DNA of 64,000 nucleotides from contig NZ_CP013940.1 of assembly GCF_001277215.2 (NCBI RefSeq), positions 2,418,001-2,482,000 of the forward strand, given 5' to 3'. Below, in pieces: positions 1 to 9,891 of the stretch (the stretch's first letter is position 1; every line of letters starts with the position of its first letter). Position numbers and translations under genes: made by a program. The notes beneath the pieces were generated by a model, which had not been told where the DNA came from, searched no databases, and worked only from the letters and a program-made list of their open reading frames with translations. The stretch comes from Cronobacter malonaticus LMG 23826 (lineage in GTDB: Bacteria; Pseudomonadota; Gammaproteobacteria; Enterobacterales; Enterobacteriaceae).

Positions 1-480
1 AATGTTTTTCTGCGAAAGCGTCGCCATAGCGGTCATGATCTCTGCGACACCCGCTTTATCATCCGCGCCTAACAGCGTTTTGCCGTCGGTGGTGATAAGC
101 GTGTGGCCAAGCAACTGATGCAGCACCGGGAACATCACCGGTGAGAGGATCTCTTCGCCAGTGCCAAGCGCGATATCCCCGCCACGGTAGTTTTCAACGA
201 TTTGCGGGTTCACGTTTTTCGCCGTGAAATCTGGCGAGGTATCGACATGAGAAATGAATCCGATGGGCGGGACGGGCTTGTCTACGTTCGACGGGAGCGT
301 GCCCATCAGCGTGCCGTGTTCGCTCAGCGACACGTTAACCATGCCCAGTTCTTCCATCTGATTCTTCAGCAGGTTTAACAGCTTCCACTGGCTTTCGGTG
401 CTGGGAACATGCTTCACCCCGGCCCGTGACTGGGTATCCATAGTGACATATTGCAGGAAACGTTCGAGTAATTTATCCAT
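1..480 (-). CDS. pepT: Peptidase T (tripeptidase), 5' part only
   Basis: Cytosolic zinc aminotripeptidase of the M20 family, which removes N-terminal residues from tripeptides. Only the first 160 residues lie here; the gene runs off the left edge. His78 and Asp80 in the motif HVDTSPDF and Asp140 in LGADDKAG are the metal-binding residues of the family and sit at the usual positions. The ATG at 478-480 opens [20 protein letters not shown], the standard PepT N-terminus. It is divergent from potA, as in E. coli. In Salmonella pepT is known to be induced by FNR without oxygen; I saw no clear FNR site in the 287-base gap. Confidence 0.96.
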   Translation of the reverse strand, partial: MDKLLERFLQYVTMDTQSRAGVKHVPSTESQWKLLNLLKNQMEELGMVNVSLSEHGTLMGTLPSNVDKPVPPIGFISHVDTSPDFTAKNVNPQIVENYRGGDIALGTGEEILSPVMFPVLHQLLGHTLITTDGKTLLGADDKAGVAEIMTAMATLSQKNI

Positions 481-767
481 GTTCTCACCCCTGTTATTTT
501 GTGACGTCATTATCATTAAGCATTAAAAGACAAATATTGTTTCAGGTCACCTTTCGCCCGGCGAAGAGGAAGAATCCTGCCGGGAAAAAGGCGGTATCTC
601 CTTCATGGTGCCGCTGACGTGACTGAAAACGCGGAAAACCGCGCGAAACCGGCAAGAAAGCGTCTGTGGCATTGGCGATTTCAATGGTTTGCCGTAGAAT
701 GCCTGCCCTTATCACGTGCCAGACCCAAAGGTGGTTCATCACAAACCCCGCATCCGGTTTCATCTTG
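481..767. other. pepT/potA divergent intergenic region
   Basis: This gap must carry the start signals for pepT (leftward) and the potABCD operon (rightward). An AT-rich core lies at about 495-540. No operator or terminator stood out. The last 20-30 bases may belong to potA, whose start is uncertain. Confidence 0.5.
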
Positions 768-1916
768 ATGCGTTTTTTACGGGACAGAGTCAAAAAATTG
801 AATACACAGCCGCGCTCGCTTTCCCCGCTTCTGCAACTGGCGGATATCGGGAAAAGCTTTGATGGTAAAACCGTCATTTCTGATTTCTCACTGACCATCA
901 ATCATGGTGAATTCCTCACGCTCCTCGGCCCCTCCGGCTGCGGTAAAACCACCGTGCTGCGCCTTATCGCAGGCCTTGAGAACGCCGATGCCGGGCGGAT
1001 CACGCTCGATGCCCAGGACATCACCGACGTTCCCGCCGAGCATCGCCACGTCAATACCGTTTTCCAGAGCTACGCCCTGTTTCCGCATATGACGGTGTTT
1101 GAGAACGTCGCGTTTGGCCTGCGGATGCAAAAAACACCCGCCGCTGAGATAACGCCGCGCGTGATGGATGCTTTAAAGATGGTGCAGCTTGAGGAATTTG
1201 CCCAGCGCAAACCGCATCAACTTTCCGGCGGCCAGCAGCAGCGCGTGGCGATCGCCCGCGCCGTGGTGAATAAACCCCGCCTGCTGCTGCTTGATGAATC
1301 CCTCTCGGCGCTCGACTATAAACTGCGCAAACAGATGCAGAACGAGCTGAAAGCGCTGCAGCGCAAGCTGGGGATTACGTTTGTGTTCGTGACGCACGAT
1401 CAGGAAGAAGCGCTGACGATGTCCGATCGCATCGTGGTGATGCGTGACGGGCGCATCGAGCAGGACGGCACGCCGCGCGAAATCTACGAAGAACCCAAAA
1501 ACCTGTTTGTGGCGAGCTTTATCGGCGAGATCAATATCTTTAACGCCACCGTTATTGAGCGTATCGACGCGCAGCGCGTGCGTGCAAACGTCGAGGGCCG
1601 CGAATGCGTGCTGTATGTCGCCTTCCCGGTGACGGCGGGCCAGAAACTTAACGTGCTGCTGCGCCCGGAAGACCTGCGCGTTGAAGAGATTAACGGCGAC
1701 GGCGAGGCCGACGGCCTGATAGGCTTTGTGCGCGAGCGCAACTATAAAGGCATGACGCTGGAATCGGTTGTTGAGCTGGAAAACGGCAAAATCGTGCTGG
1801 TCAGCGAATTCTTTAACGAAGATGACCCGGATTTTGACCACTCGCTCGATCAGAAAATGGCCGTGACTTGGGTGGAGAGCTGGGAGGTGGTGCTGGCCGA
1901 TGAAGAGCTCGCGTAA
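768..1916 (+). CDS. potA: Spermidine/putrescine ABC transporter ATPase PotA
   Basis: ATP-binding subunit that powers PotBC, with PotD supplying spermidine or putrescine from the periplasm. Walker A GPSGCGKT is near residue 54, the ABC signature [14 protein letters not shown] near 155, Walker [13 protein letters not shown] follows, then the switch motif [13 protein letters not shown], and a C-terminal TOBE-type regulatory domain. The body is collinear with E. coli PotA (378 aa). The start is the odd part. The region encoding E. coli GQSKK is present, but GQS is in another frame because of one extra C at 791, and the expected ATG reads ACG (779-781). The in-frame candidates are ATG 768 (chosen, 382 aa) and TTG 798 (372 aa). 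The stop overlaps potB by 17 bases. Confidence 0.93.
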   Translation: MRFLRDRVKKLNTQPRSLSPLLQLADIGKSFDGKTVISDFSLTINHGEFLTLLGPSGCGKTTVLRLIAGLENADAGRITLDAQDITDVPAEHRHVNTVFQSYALFPHMTVFENVAFGLRMQKTPAAEITPRVMDALKMVQLEEFAQRKPHQLSGGQQQRVAIARAVVNKPRLLLLDESLSALDYKLRKQMQNELKALQRKLGITFVFVTHDQEEALTMSDRIVVMRDGRIEQDGTPREIYEEPKNLFVASFIGEINIFNATVIERIDAQRVRANVEGRECVLYVAFPVTAGQKLNVLLRPEDLRVEEINGDGEADGLIGFVRERNYKGMTLESVVELENGKIVLVSEFFNEDDPDFDHSLDQKMAVTWVESWEVVLADEELA

Positions 1917-2757
1917 ATTCCAGAATGTGGTGATCGCCACTATCGTCGGCTGGCTGGTACTGTTTGTCTTTCTGCCCAACCTGATGATCATCGCCACCAG
2001 CTTTCTCACCCGCGACGACGCGCATTTCGTAAGCCTGGTGTTTACGCTGGATAACTACGCGCGCCTGCTCGACCCGCTCTATTTCCAGGTGCTGCTGCAT
2101 TCGCTGAATATGGCGCTACAGGCGACGCTGGCGTGTCTGGTGCTGGGTTACCCGTTTGCGTGGTTTCTGGCAAAGTTGCCCGCGAAAGTGCGCCCGCTGC
2201 TGCTGTTTTTACTGATAGTCCCCTTCTGGACAAACTCGCTTATCCGGATTTACGGGCTGAAGCTGTTTCTCAGCACGCGCGGCTATCTGAACGAGTTTCT
2301 GCTGTGGCTTGGCGTTATCGACGCTCCGTTACGCATTATGTACACGCCATCGGCGGTGATTATCGGCCTGGTCTATATTCTGCTGCCGTTTATGGTGATG
2401 CCGCTCTACTCCAGCATCGAGAAGCTCGATAAACCGCTGCTGGAAGCCGCGAGGGATCTTGGTGCCAGCAAACTGCAGACCTTTGTGCGCATTATTCTGC
2501 CGCTGACGATGCCGGGCATTATCGCCGGCTGTCTGCTGGTGATGCTGCCCGCGATGGGGCTGTTCTATGTTTCCGATCTGATGGGTGGCGCGAAAAACCT
2601 GCTTATCGGCAACGTTATCAAGAGCCAGTTCCTGAATATCCGCGACTGGCCGTTTGGCGCGGCCACCAGTATTACGCTGACGCTGGTGATGGGCCTGATG
2701 CTGCTGGTGTACTGGCGCGCCGCGCGCCTGCTTAATAAAAAGGTGGAACTGGAATGA
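1900..2757 (+). CDS. potB: Spermidine/putrescine ABC transporter permease PotB
   Basis: Inner-membrane permease of the polyamine importer, pairing with PotC. The protein has 285 residues and about six hydrophobic spans, the first starting at residue 12. The cytoplasmic EAA loop reads [25 protein letters not shown] in substance, with EAARDLGAS as its core, and docks onto PotA. It begins inside the end of potA and shares ATGA with potC, so the three genes are very probably translationally coupled. It is nearly collinear with E. coli PotB. Confidence 0.97.
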   Translation: MKSSRKFQNVVIATIVGWLVLFVFLPNLMIIATSFLTRDDAHFVSLVFTLDNYARLLDPLYFQVLLHSLNMALQATLACLVLGYPFAWFLAKLPAKVRPLLLFLLIVPFWTNSLIRIYGLKLFLSTRGYLNEFLLWLGVIDAPLRIMYTPSAVIIGLVYILLPFMVMPLYSSIEKLDKPLLEAARDLGASKLQTFVRIILPLTMPGIIAGCLLVMLPAMGLFYVSDLMGGAKNLLIGNVIKSQFLNIRDWPFGAATSITLTLVMGLMLLVYWRAARLLNKKVELE

Positions 2758-3566
2758 TCGGTCGCCTGCTGCGCGGCGGTTTTATGACCGCCATTTACGC
2801 TTACCTGTATATCCCGATCGTGATCCTGATTGTGAATTCGTTCAACAGTTCGCGTTTCGGCATTAACTGGCAGGGCTTTACCACCAACTGGTACAGCCTG
2901 CTGATGAACAACGACAGCCTGTTACAGGCCGCGCAACACTCGCTGACGATGGCGGTGTTCTCCGCCACGTTCGCAACCCTTATCGGCGCGCTGACGGCGG
3001 TGGCGCTCTACCGCTACCGTTTTCGCGGCAAACCGTTTGTCAGCGGCATGCTGTTTGTGGTGATGATGTCGCCGGATATCGTGATGGCGATTTCCCTGCT
3101 GGTGCTTTTTATGCTGGTGGGCATCCAGCTTGGCTTCTGGTCGCTGCTGTTCTCGCACATTACCTTCTGTCTGCCGTTTGTGGTCGTGACTGTCTATTCC
3201 CGCCTGAAAGGCTTTGACGTGCGGATGCTTGAAGCGGCGCGCGATCTGGGCGCCAGTGAAATCACGATTCTGCGCAAAATCATTCTGCCGCTGGCGATGC
3301 CGGCGGTGGCGGCGGGCTGGCTGCTGAGCTTTACGCTGTCGATGGATGATGTGGTGGTGTCGTCATTCGTGACGGGGCCGGGCTATGAAATCCTGCCGCT
3401 GAAAATTTACTCGATGGTTAAAGTAGGCGTGTCGCCGGAAGTGAACGCGCTCGCCACCATTCTGCTGATGCTGTCGTTGGTACTCGTACTGGCAAGCCAG
3501 CTGATGCTTCGCGATAAAACAAAAAGCCTGCCTCGCCAGGCCTCAAACCCAGGGGACGTAAAATGA
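2754..3566 (+). CDS. potC: Spermidine/putrescine ABC transporter permease PotC
   Basis: Second membrane permease of PotABCD, 270 residues with about six spans and the EAA loop [16 protein letters not shown] around residue 160. The start overlaps the potB stop and the stop overlaps the potD start, both as ATGA. The last 15 residues differ from E. coli PotC (264 aa) and the protein is six residues longer; the tail KSLPRQASNPGDVK still ends in the familiar GDVK. Confidence 0.97.
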   Translation: MIGRLLRGGFMTAIYAYLYIPIVILIVNSFNSSRFGINWQGFTTNWYSLLMNNDSLLQAAQHSLTMAVFSATFATLIGALTAVALYRYRFRGKPFVSGMLFVVMMSPDIVMAISLLVLFMLVGIQLGFWSLLFSHITFCLPFVVVTVYSRLKGFDVRMLEAARDLGASEITILRKIILPLAMPAVAAGWLLSFTLSMDDVVVSSFVTGPGYEILPLKIYSMVKVGVSPEVNALATILLMLSLVLVLASQLMLRDKTKSLPRQASNPGDVK

Positions 3567-4609
3567 AAAAATGGTCACGCCACCTGCTTGCCGCGGGTGC
3601 TCTGGCGTTCGGCATGAGCGCCGCGCATGCTGATGATAAAAACACGCTCTATTTCTACAACTGGACCGAGTATGTGCCGCCGGGCCTGCTTGAGCAGTTC
3701 ACGAAGGAGACGGGCATTAAGGTTATCTATTCGACCTATGAATCGAATGAAACCATGTACGCCAAGCTGAAGACCTATCAGCAGGGTGCCTATGACCTCG
3801 TGGTGCCGTCCACCTACTTTGTCGACAAGATGCGCAAAGAAGGGATGATCCAGAAGATCGACAAGAGCAAGCTGTCGAATTTCCACAATCTGGATCCGGC
3901 GATGCTGAATAAGCCTTTCGATCCGAATAACGACTACTCCGTCCCCTACATCTGGGGCGCGACAGCGATTGGCGTGAACAGCGACGCCATCGATCCGAAG
4001 AGCGTAACCTCCTGGGCCGATCTCTGGAAGCCGGAATACAAAGGCAGCCTGCTGTTGACCGACGATGCGCGCGAAGTGTTCCAGATGGCGCTGCGCAAGC
4101 TCGGGCTTTCCGGCAATACTACCGATCCGAAAGAGATTGAAGCGGCCTATAACGAGCTGAAAAAGCTGATGCCGAACGTAGCGGCGTTTAACTCCGACAA
4201 CCCGGCGAACCCGTATCTGGAAGGCGAAGTGAATCTCGGCATGGTGTGGAACGGCTCCGCGTGGGTCGCTCGTCAGGCGGGCGCGCCGCTGGATGTCGTC
4301 TGGCCGAAAGAAGGCGGGATTTTCTGGATGGACAGCCTGGCTATTCCGGCGAATGCGAAGAACGTTGAAGGCGCGCATAAGCTGATTAACTTCCTGCTGC
4401 GCCCGGATGTGGCGAAACAGGTCGCTGAAACGATCGGTTACCCGACGCCGAACCTGGCGGCCCGTAAGCTTCTGAAGAAAGAAGTAGCCGAGGATAAGTC
4501 GCTCTACCCGGATGCAGCCACCATTGAGAAAGGTGAGTGGCAGAATGACGTGGGCGACGCCAGCGCGATTTACGAGTCGTATTACCAGAAGTTAAAGGCG
4601 GGACGTTAA
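3563..4609 (+). CDS. potD: Periplasmic spermidine/putrescine-binding protein PotD
   Basis: Substrate-binding protein of the polyamine importer, 348 residues. A Sec signal peptide (MKKW, hydrophobic core, AAHA before DD) covers about residues 1-23. The mature part follows the type II periplasmic binding fold of PotD, with LYFYNWTEYVPP at the start and the conserved aromatic and acidic pocket residues (for example VPYIWG and SDNPANPYLEGEV). It is the last gene of the operon, starting on the ATGA overlap with potC. No hairpin terminator directly follows; two inverted repeats sit 30 bases downstream. Confidence 0.97.
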   Translation: MKKWSRHLLAAGALAFGMSAAHADDKNTLYFYNWTEYVPPGLLEQFTKETGIKVIYSTYESNETMYAKLKTYQQGAYDLVVPSTYFVDKMRKEGMIQKIDKSKLSNFHNLDPAMLNKPFDPNNDYSVPYIWGATAIGVNSDAIDPKSVTSWADLWKPEYKGSLLLTDDAREVFQMALRKLGLSGNTTDPKEIEAAYNELKKLMPNVAAFNSDNPANPYLEGEVNLGMVWNGSAWVARQAGAPLDVVWPKEGGIFWMDSLAIPANAKNVEGAHKLINFLLRPDVAKQVAETIGYPTPNLAARKLLKKEVAEDKSLYPDAATIEKGEWQNDVGDASAIYESYYQKLKAGR

Positions 4610-4642
4610 GGTTCGTTGCCGTTATGAGATGTGACACGGTGG

Positions 4643-4722
4643 GTGCGCTTCGCTTACCCACCCTACGAATAACGGGCTAATGTTCTGTGTAGGGCGGGTA
4701 AGAGTTAGCGCACCCGCCGTTT
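4643..4722. repeat. REP-like inverted repeat, copy 1
   Basis: An 80-bp unit running from GTGCGCTTCGCTTACCC to GCGCACCCGCCGTTT. The left arm (GGGTGCGCTTCGCTTACCC plus CACCCTAC) is nearly the reverse complement of the right arm (GTAGGGCGGGTAAG plus GTTAGCGCACCC), so the RNA can fold into a long imperfect hairpin. This is the style of REP/BIME elements found between enterobacterial genes. It sits downstream of potD and may protect the mRNA 3' end or help termination. Confidence 0.8.
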
Positions 4723-4749
4723 TGAACCCATCACGTCCATAGCTAGTTG

Positions 4750-4829
4750 GTGCGCTTCGCTTAAACACCCTACAAATAACGGTTTAATGTTCTATGTAGG
4801 GCGGGTAAGCGTTAGCGCACCCGCCGTTT
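4750..4829. repeat. REP-like inverted repeat, copy 2
   Basis: Second 80-bp copy in the same orientation, 27 bases after the first, with only a small number of mismatches. The arm GTAGGGCGGGTAAGCGTTAG is the cleaner version here, while the left arm has drifted (CTTAAACACCCTAC). The pair lies between convergent potD and cobB. Confidence 0.8.
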
Positions 4830-4848
4830 CCCTCTGACAACTCTGCCG

Positions 4849-5673
4849 TCAAAGCCCTTTCAACAGCTTCTCGACATACTCCGGCACCACCTGGCTTGCC
4901 AGCCCGTAATGCTTCTCTTCGAACTCGCTGCCGACCTGGCTTGGCTCCAGGTTCAGCTCCACGGTATGCGCCCCCTGAAGCTTCGCTTCATGCACGAAAC
5001 CGGCGGCCGGATAAACGTGCCCGGAGGTGCCGATGGCGATAAACACATCGGCGCGCGCGAGTGCCTCATAAATACGATCCATTCCGAGCGGCATCTCGCC
5101 GAACCACACCACGTGCGGGCGCAGCGGCGCGGGGAACTGGCAGCAGTGGCACTTATCGCCAGGCGTCACGTCGCCCGTCCACTCCAGCACCTGCCCGCTC
5201 TGGGAACAGCGCACTTTGAGCAGTTCGCCATGCATATGCACCACATTTTTGCTGCCCGCGCGCTCGTGCAGGTTATCGATATTCTGGGTGACCAGTAAAA
5301 AACGGTCGCCGAGCGCCTCTTCGAGCCGCGCCAGCGCCAGATGCGCCGCGTTAGGCTTGATCTCCGGCTGCTGTAGCTGACGGCGCCGGGCGTTATAGAA
5401 TTCCTGTACCAGCTGCGGATTGCGCGCGAACCCTTCCGGCGTCGCCACATCCTCCACGCGATGCTCTTCCCACAGGCCGTCAGCGGCGCGGAACGTGCGA
5501 ATGCCCGACTCCGCCGAGATCCCCGCCCCGGTTAAGACCACTACCACAGGTTTATTCATCATTTCAGGTGTCATAATTCTGTCCCGGAAAAAAATACGCT
5601 GGCGCAAGCGCTCGCGCAGCCGACGTTTATTCCTTCGAAACCGGCCCAGCCGGTGCAGACGACGCGATTGCAT
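4849..5673 (-). CDS. cobB: NAD-dependent protein deacylase (sirtuin) CobB
   Basis: Sirtuin that removes acetyl and succinyl groups from lysines using NAD, for example activating acetyl-CoA synthetase. [14 protein letters not shown] binds NAD, QNID and HMHGE (catalytic His) form the active site, and a zinc ribbon is visible around CSQSG and KCHCC. The chosen ATG (5671-5673) has GGAG six bases upstream and gives 274 residues, the long form with a very basic N-terminal extension ([14 protein letters not shown]), as known for the long isoform in E. coli and Salmonella. An internal Met before [10 protein letters not shown] would give the short form. It starts one base after the nagK stop, so the two are co-transcribed. 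Confidence 0.95.
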   Translation of the reverse strand: MQSRRLHRLGRFRRNKRRLRERLRQRIFFRDRIMTPEMMNKPVVVVLTGAGISAESGIRTFRAADGLWEEHRVEDVATPEGFARNPQLVQEFYNARRRQLQQPEIKPNAAHLALARLEEALGDRFLLVTQNIDNLHERAGSKNVVHMHGELLKVRCSQSGQVLEWTGDVTPGDKCHCCQFPAPLRPHVVWFGEMPLGMDRIYEALARADVFIAIGTSGHVYPAAGFVHEAKLQGAHTVELNLEPSQVGSEFEEKHYGLASQVVPEYVEKLLKGL

Positions 5674-5674
5674 T

Positions 5675-6595
5675 TCAACTCCGTGAGCGTGTGAGATGGA
5701 GAAAAGCCGCGCCGCGCATACCGCCCGCGTCGCCGTGGCGCGCCTGCTCAATACGCGGCACTTTCGCAACGGGCAGCAGATACGCAGGCAGCTTCGCGCT
5801 AAGCGCGGTTGTCAGATGCGAAAAACCCGACAGCCCGCCGCCGAGCACCACCAGATGCGGGTCCAGCACGGTCAGCAGGCTCGCGACACAGGCCGCCAGC
5901 AGGTCGGTATAGCGCTCGACATGCGCCTGCGCCTGCGCGTCACCCTGCTGCCAGCGCGCGATGATTTGCGGCGCGTCCAGTGATTCATGGTAGAAGTGAT
6001 GCCAGAGCCATGCAAAGCCCCGGCCCGAAAGATAGTTCTCAATGCAGCCGGTTTGCCCGCAGCCGCAGCGGATAAGCGGGATGTCGCGCCCGAGGATCGC
6101 AAGCGCGTCCACCGGCAGGCGGATATGCCCGAATTCGCCCGTGATAAAGCTGCGCCCGGTCACCGGTTTGCCATCAACAACCACGCCGCCGCCGACGCCA
6201 GTGCCGAGGATAAGCCCCATGACCACCGGATACGCGCTGAACTCATCGTCCCAGGCTTCGGAGAGCGCAAAACAGTTGGCGTCGTTATCGATACGCACGT
6301 CGCGCCCGAGCCTTTCGCTGAGATCGCGCCTCACCGCCCTACCGCTGGCGGCGGGCAGATTGGCGGCATACAGCAGGCCGTCGTCGGTTTCCGGAATGCC
6401 GGGAATACCGACGCCGACATGCCCCGCGCCGCCGAAGCGGCGGTCGGCCTCTGCCACCAGCGCGCTGATGGCATCGAGAAAGTTCTCGTAGCTGTCGTGC
6501 GGCGTCGCGACGCGGGTTTGCCATTGCAGACGCCGCGCGTCATCGTACACCCCGAGGGCGATTTTGCTGCCGCCAATGTCAAACCCGTAATACAT
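5675..6595 (-). CDS. nagK: N-acetyl-D-glucosamine kinase NagK
   Basis: ROK-family sugar kinase, 306 residues, which phosphorylates GlcNAc released during peptidoglycan recycling; NagZ, which supplies it, is encoded at 19.1 kb. [11 protein letters not shown] at residues 5-15 is the ATP phosphate loop. [14 protein letters not shown] and ITGEFGH follow, and the zinc-binding [17 protein letters not shown] sits near residue 195. It lies 15 bases after the lolE stop and directly before cobB, the order seen in E. coli. Confidence 0.96.
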   Translation of the reverse strand: MYYGFDIGGSKIALGVYDDARRLQWQTRVATPHDSYENFLDAISALVAEADRRFGGAGHVGVGIPGIPETDDGLLYAANLPAASGRAVRRDLSERLGRDVRIDNDANCFALSEAWDDEFSAYPVVMGLILGTGVGGGVVVDGKPVTGRSFITGEFGHIRLPVDALAILGRDIPLIRCGCGQTGCIENYLSGRGFAWLWHHFYHESLDAPQIIARWQQGDAQAQAHVERYTDLLAACVASLLTVLDPHLVVLGGGLSGFSHLTTALSAKLPAYLLPVAKVPRIEQARHGDAGGMRGAAFLHLTRSRS

Positions 6596-6610
6596 CCGCC
6601 GCTCCCTGAA

Positions 6611-7855
6611 TTATTGTCCGCTCAGTACCCGCGCCGGATCGATGCGGCTTGCGCGCCGCGCCGGATACCAGCTCGCCAGCAGGCTCAGCACCAGCGCCGT
6701 CAGCAGCACATAGACCACATCGAGCGCGTGCAGCTCCGACGGCAGGAAGTCGATAAAGTAGATATCGCCGGAGAGAAAATGATGGCCGATCAGTTTTTCA
6801 ATCCCGTGAATGATGGCCGTAAGCTGCCACGAGGCCAGCACGCCCACCAACACGCCGCTGACCGAGCCGAGCAGCCCGGCGAGCAGTCCGTACCAGACGA
6901 AAATCGCGCGAATAAGCCCGTCTTTCGCGCCAAGGGTACGCAGCACCGCGATATCGCTGCTTTTATCTTTTACCGCCATGACCAGCGTCGAGACAATGTT
7001 AAAACAGGCGACGCCAATCACCAGCACCATCGCCAGATACATAATGGCGCGGATCATCTGGATATCGCGGTACATGTAGCCGTAGGTGTTGATCCAGCTT
7101 TTGATATAGACGTAAGCGTCCGTCACCTGGCCCGCGTCCCGCACCAGCTGATTCGCGTTAAAGACGTCATTAACCTTGATGGCAATACCCGTGACACTGT
7201 CACCGAGGTTCAGATAGCCCTGCGCATCGACCAGCGGCACCATCGCAAAGCTGTGATCGAGCTGGCCGCTCAGTTGCAGAATGCCTGCCACCTGCAAACG
7301 CACGCGTTTAGGCTGCAACAGCTTATGGTCGGCGTCAGAATTCGGGATCATGATGGAGAGCCAGTCGCCCTGCTTCACTTTCAGCGCATCCGCAACACCT
7401 TTACCGATGATGATTTGCTGTTTGCCCGCCTGGAAACTCTGCCAGGCGTTGTTCTGCACATAATGCGGCAGCGCGCTTAAACGCTGCTCCTGCGCTGGAT
7501 CAACGCCTTTCACCTGGATGGCGCGCAGGTTCGCCCCGCTCTCCACCAGGCCGGTAAAATTGACGTACGGCGCCGCCGCGACAATACCGTTGACCTTCTC
7601 AACGCGCGTCACGACATCCTGCCAGCCGCGCCACGGCTGCTCGACCGGCTCGATTTCGCCATGCGGCACGACCGCCAGAATGCGGTTGTTCAGTTCGCGC
7701 TCAAAGCCGTTCATGGCGCTTAAGCCCACGATCAGCACCGCCACGCCAAGCGCGATGCCTATCGTTGAGATAACGGAGATGAGCGACACCATGCCGCTGC
7801 GTCTGCGTCCCCGGCTAAAGCGCAGACCAATCAGTAACGATAACGGGGAAGCCAT
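6611..7855 (-). CDS. lolE: Lipoprotein-releasing complex membrane subunit LolE
   Basis: One of the two integral subunits of LolCDE, the inner-membrane machine that extracts outer-membrane lipoproteins and passes them to LolA. The protein has 414 residues: an N-terminal membrane span (about 25-48), a large periplasmic domain, then three spans in the C-terminal FtsX-like domain (about 270-400). The ATG overlaps the lolD stop by one base. LolE and LolC here are clear paralogues (for example [15 protein letters not shown] against [15 protein letters not shown]). Confidence 0.97.
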   Translation of the reverse strand: MASPLSLLIGLRFSRGRRRSGMVSLISVISTIGIALGVAVLIVGLSAMNGFERELNNRILAVVPHGEIEPVEQPWRGWQDVVTRVEKVNGIVAAAPYVNFTGLVESGANLRAIQVKGVDPAQEQRLSALPHYVQNNAWQSFQAGKQQIIIGKGVADALKVKQGDWLSIMIPNSDADHKLLQPKRVRLQVAGILQLSGQLDHSFAMVPLVDAQGYLNLGDSVTGIAIKVNDVFNANQLVRDAGQVTDAYVYIKSWINTYGYMYRDIQMIRAIMYLAMVLVIGVACFNIVSTLVMAVKDKSSDIAVLRTLGAKDGLIRAIFVWYGLLAGLLGSVSGVLVGVLASWQLTAIIHGIEKLIGHHFLSGDIYFIDFLPSELHALDVVYVLLTALVLSLLASWYPARRASRIDPARVLSGQ

Positions 7856-8559
7856 TACGCCCTCCCCATCAGGGTCAGCTCAGGGTTCAGGTGCCCGTCG
7901 CGCATCTCCAGCTGGCGCGACAGCCGCTTCGCCAGTTGCAGATCGTGCGTCACCACCAGAAAGGCGGTGCCCTGGGTTTTATTCAGCTCGCCGAGCAGGT
8001 CGAAAATGCTGTCGGCGTTGCGGGCGTCGAGGTTGCCGGTCGGTTCATCCGCCAGCACCAGCCGCGGGTTATTCACCAGCGCGCGGGCAATCGCGACGCG
8101 CTGGCGCTCGCCGCCGGAAAGCTCAGACGGACGGTGGTTGCTGCGGTGCGCGAGGCCCACGGCGTCCAGCATCGCGAGCGCCCGGCGCTCGGTCTCGGCC
8201 TTCGGCGCTTTACCGATTAATAACGGCATCGCCACGTTTTCCATCGCGGTGAAATCCGGCAGCAGATGGTGGAACTGGTAGATAAAACCAAGCTCGCGGT
8301 TACGCAGCTCCGCTTTGGCAGAAGAAGAGAGCGTACTCAGCGCCCGGCCGCTGAAAATCACGTCGCCGGAGGTAGGCGTATCGAGCCCGCCCAGCAGGTG
8401 CAACAGCGTACTTTTACCGGAGCCGGAGCTGCCGACAATCGCCATCATTTCGCCCGCGTCGATGCTGAAGCTGACGTTGTGCAACACATCCGTTTGCACT
8501 TTGCCTTCCTGGTAGCGTTTGCACAGGTTGTCGCACTGTAACAGCACAGAATTACTCAT
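7855..8559 (-). CDS. lolD: Lipoprotein-releasing complex ATPase LolD
   Basis: ABC ATPase of LolCDE, 234 residues. Walker [10 protein letters not shown], the signature [15 protein letters not shown], Walker [13 protein letters not shown] and the switch His in VVTHD are all visible. [14 protein letters not shown] is the Q-loop region typical of the LolD/MacB branch. The start [16 protein letters not shown] matches E. coli LolD ([15 protein letters not shown]), so longer in-frame extensions upstream were not used. It overlaps the lolC end by eight bases and the lolE start by one. Confidence 0.97.
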   Translation of the reverse strand: MSNSVLLQCDNLCKRYQEGKVQTDVLHNVSFSIDAGEMMAIVGSSGSGKSTLLHLLGGLDTPTSGDVIFSGRALSTLSSSAKAELRNRELGFIYQFHHLLPDFTAMENVAMPLLIGKAPKAETERRALAMLDAVGLAHRSNHRPSELSGGERQRVAIARALVNNPRLVLADEPTGNLDARNADSIFDLLGELNKTQGTAFLVVTHDLQLAKRLSRQLEMRDGHLNPELTLMGRA

Positions 8560-9751
8560 AACGTAAAGCCTCAGCGGGTTCGGTGGCGGCGGCGCGCCAG
8601 GAAGGATAAAGCGTGGACAACAGCGCGACGGCCATCGCCGAGAGCGCAATACCGATGACCTGCCACGGTTCGATAACGACCGGCAGCGCCGCGCCGTCAA
8701 GGAATGCGCCAATGACCGGCATCAGATTATTCAACTGGCTGGCAAGGAGCGCGCCCAGCAGCGCGCCGAACAGCGCGCCGATAACGCCCGCGCTTGCCCC
8801 CTGCACCATAAACACCGCCATGATCTGACGGCGCGTCAGGCCCTGGGTTTGCAGGATAGCCACCTCGCCCTGCTTCTCCATCACCATTAGCCCGAGCGAG
8901 GTAATGATGTTAAACGCGGCGACGGCGACAATCAGGCTCAGCAGCAGGCCCATCATGTTTTTCTCCATACGCACGGCCTGGAACAGCTCGCCCTTACGCT
9001 CGCGCCAGTCCTGCCACTGCGTGCCTGCCGGCAACGTCTGCTGGCTCAGCACATCCACCTTCAGCGGCTCATTCAGCCACAGTCGCCAGCCGGTGATATT
9101 GCCCGCCGGGTAGCGCATCAGGCGTGAAGCGTCCTGAATGTTGACCAGCATCTGGTAGCCATCCACTTCGCTGTTGGCGGCGAAAGTGCCGATAACGGTG
9201 AAGAGACGCTGGCTCGGCAGGCGGCCCATCGGCGTGAACTGGCTGGCAGACGGCACCATCAGGCGCAGCTGGTCGCCGCGTTTGACGCCAAGCAGGCCCG
9301 CAAGCTGCTCGCCGAGAATGATGTTGTATTTCCCGGCAGCCAGATCCTGCTGGTTGACATTCACCAGATACGGCGTCAGCGGGTCGCGCTGCGCCGGATC
9401 GATCCCCAGCATCACACCGACCGCCACGCTGCGGGCGCTTTGCAGCACCACATCGCCGGTGGTCAGCGGCGCGATGCGGTTAACGCCCTGCAGGTGGAGG
9501 CTGTCGGCAGGCAGTTGCTGCGGGTTGACGGAGCCTTTGGATGAACTGATAAGCGCCTGCGGCATCAGCCCGAGAATGTTGTTTTGCAGTTCACGCTCGA
9601 AACCATTCATCACCGAGAGCACGGTCACCAGCGCCAGCACGCCGAGCGTGATGCCGATAGTGGAGAGCCAAGAGACGAAACGGCCGAAGCGGTCTGCTGC
9701 ACGCCCGCGCATATAGCGCAGGCCGATAAATAACGCGACAGGTTGATACAT
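8552..9751 (-). CDS. lolC: Lipoprotein-releasing complex membrane subunit LolC
   Basis: First gene of lolCDE, 399 residues. It has an N-terminal span (about 24-47), the periplasmic domain that carries the LolA-binding hook in LolC, and three C-terminal spans ending in [22 protein letters not shown] in substance (YPSWRAA is the conserved FtsX-like end). It is divergent from mfd with 140 bases between, where the lol and mfd promoters must lie. Confidence 0.97.
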   Translation of the reverse strand: MYQPVALFIGLRYMRGRAADRFGRFVSWLSTIGITLGVLALVTVLSVMNGFERELQNNILGLMPQALISSSKGSVNPQQLPADSLHLQGVNRIAPLTTGDVVLQSARSVAVGVMLGIDPAQRDPLTPYLVNVNQQDLAAGKYNIILGEQLAGLLGVKRGDQLRLMVPSASQFTPMGRLPSQRLFTVIGTFAANSEVDGYQMLVNIQDASRLMRYPAGNITGWRLWLNEPLKVDVLSQQTLPAGTQWQDWRERKGELFQAVRMEKNMMGLLLSLIVAVAAFNIITSLGLMVMEKQGEVAILQTQGLTRRQIMAVFMVQGASAGVIGALFGALLGALLASQLNNLMPVIGAFLDGAALPVVIEPWQVIGIALSAMAVALLSTLYPSWRAAATEPAEALRYE

Positions 9752-9891
9752 GAAATCCGTCTTGTACGGTTGCTAATGCAAAGTGATCAACGATAATAAA
9801 GCCCAGATCTGATTTATGGAACCACTAACCCACTCTGTCGCCGGGTTTTTATCCCGGACAAGCGGCACAACCGGAGCACGCTTCGCCTTCT

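Noticed and set aside
666..767. Long N-terminal extension of PotA starting at 666
   Set aside because: The added residues ([15 protein letters not shown] and so on) have no match to PotA and no ribosome site; later starts fit better.
768..1916. potA as a pseudogene because of the inserted base
   Set aside because: The insertion affects only the first codons; the remaining frame is intact with all ATPase motifs, and an in-frame ATG lies upstream.
4643..4829. CRISPR-like direct repeats after potD
   Set aside because: Only two units, 80 bp long with internal inverted symmetry and diverging arms; this is REP-like, not a CRISPR array.
5987..7480. 497-codon plus-strand frame across nagK and lolE
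   Set aside because: Antisense to two well-identified genes, with no ribosome site or domain.
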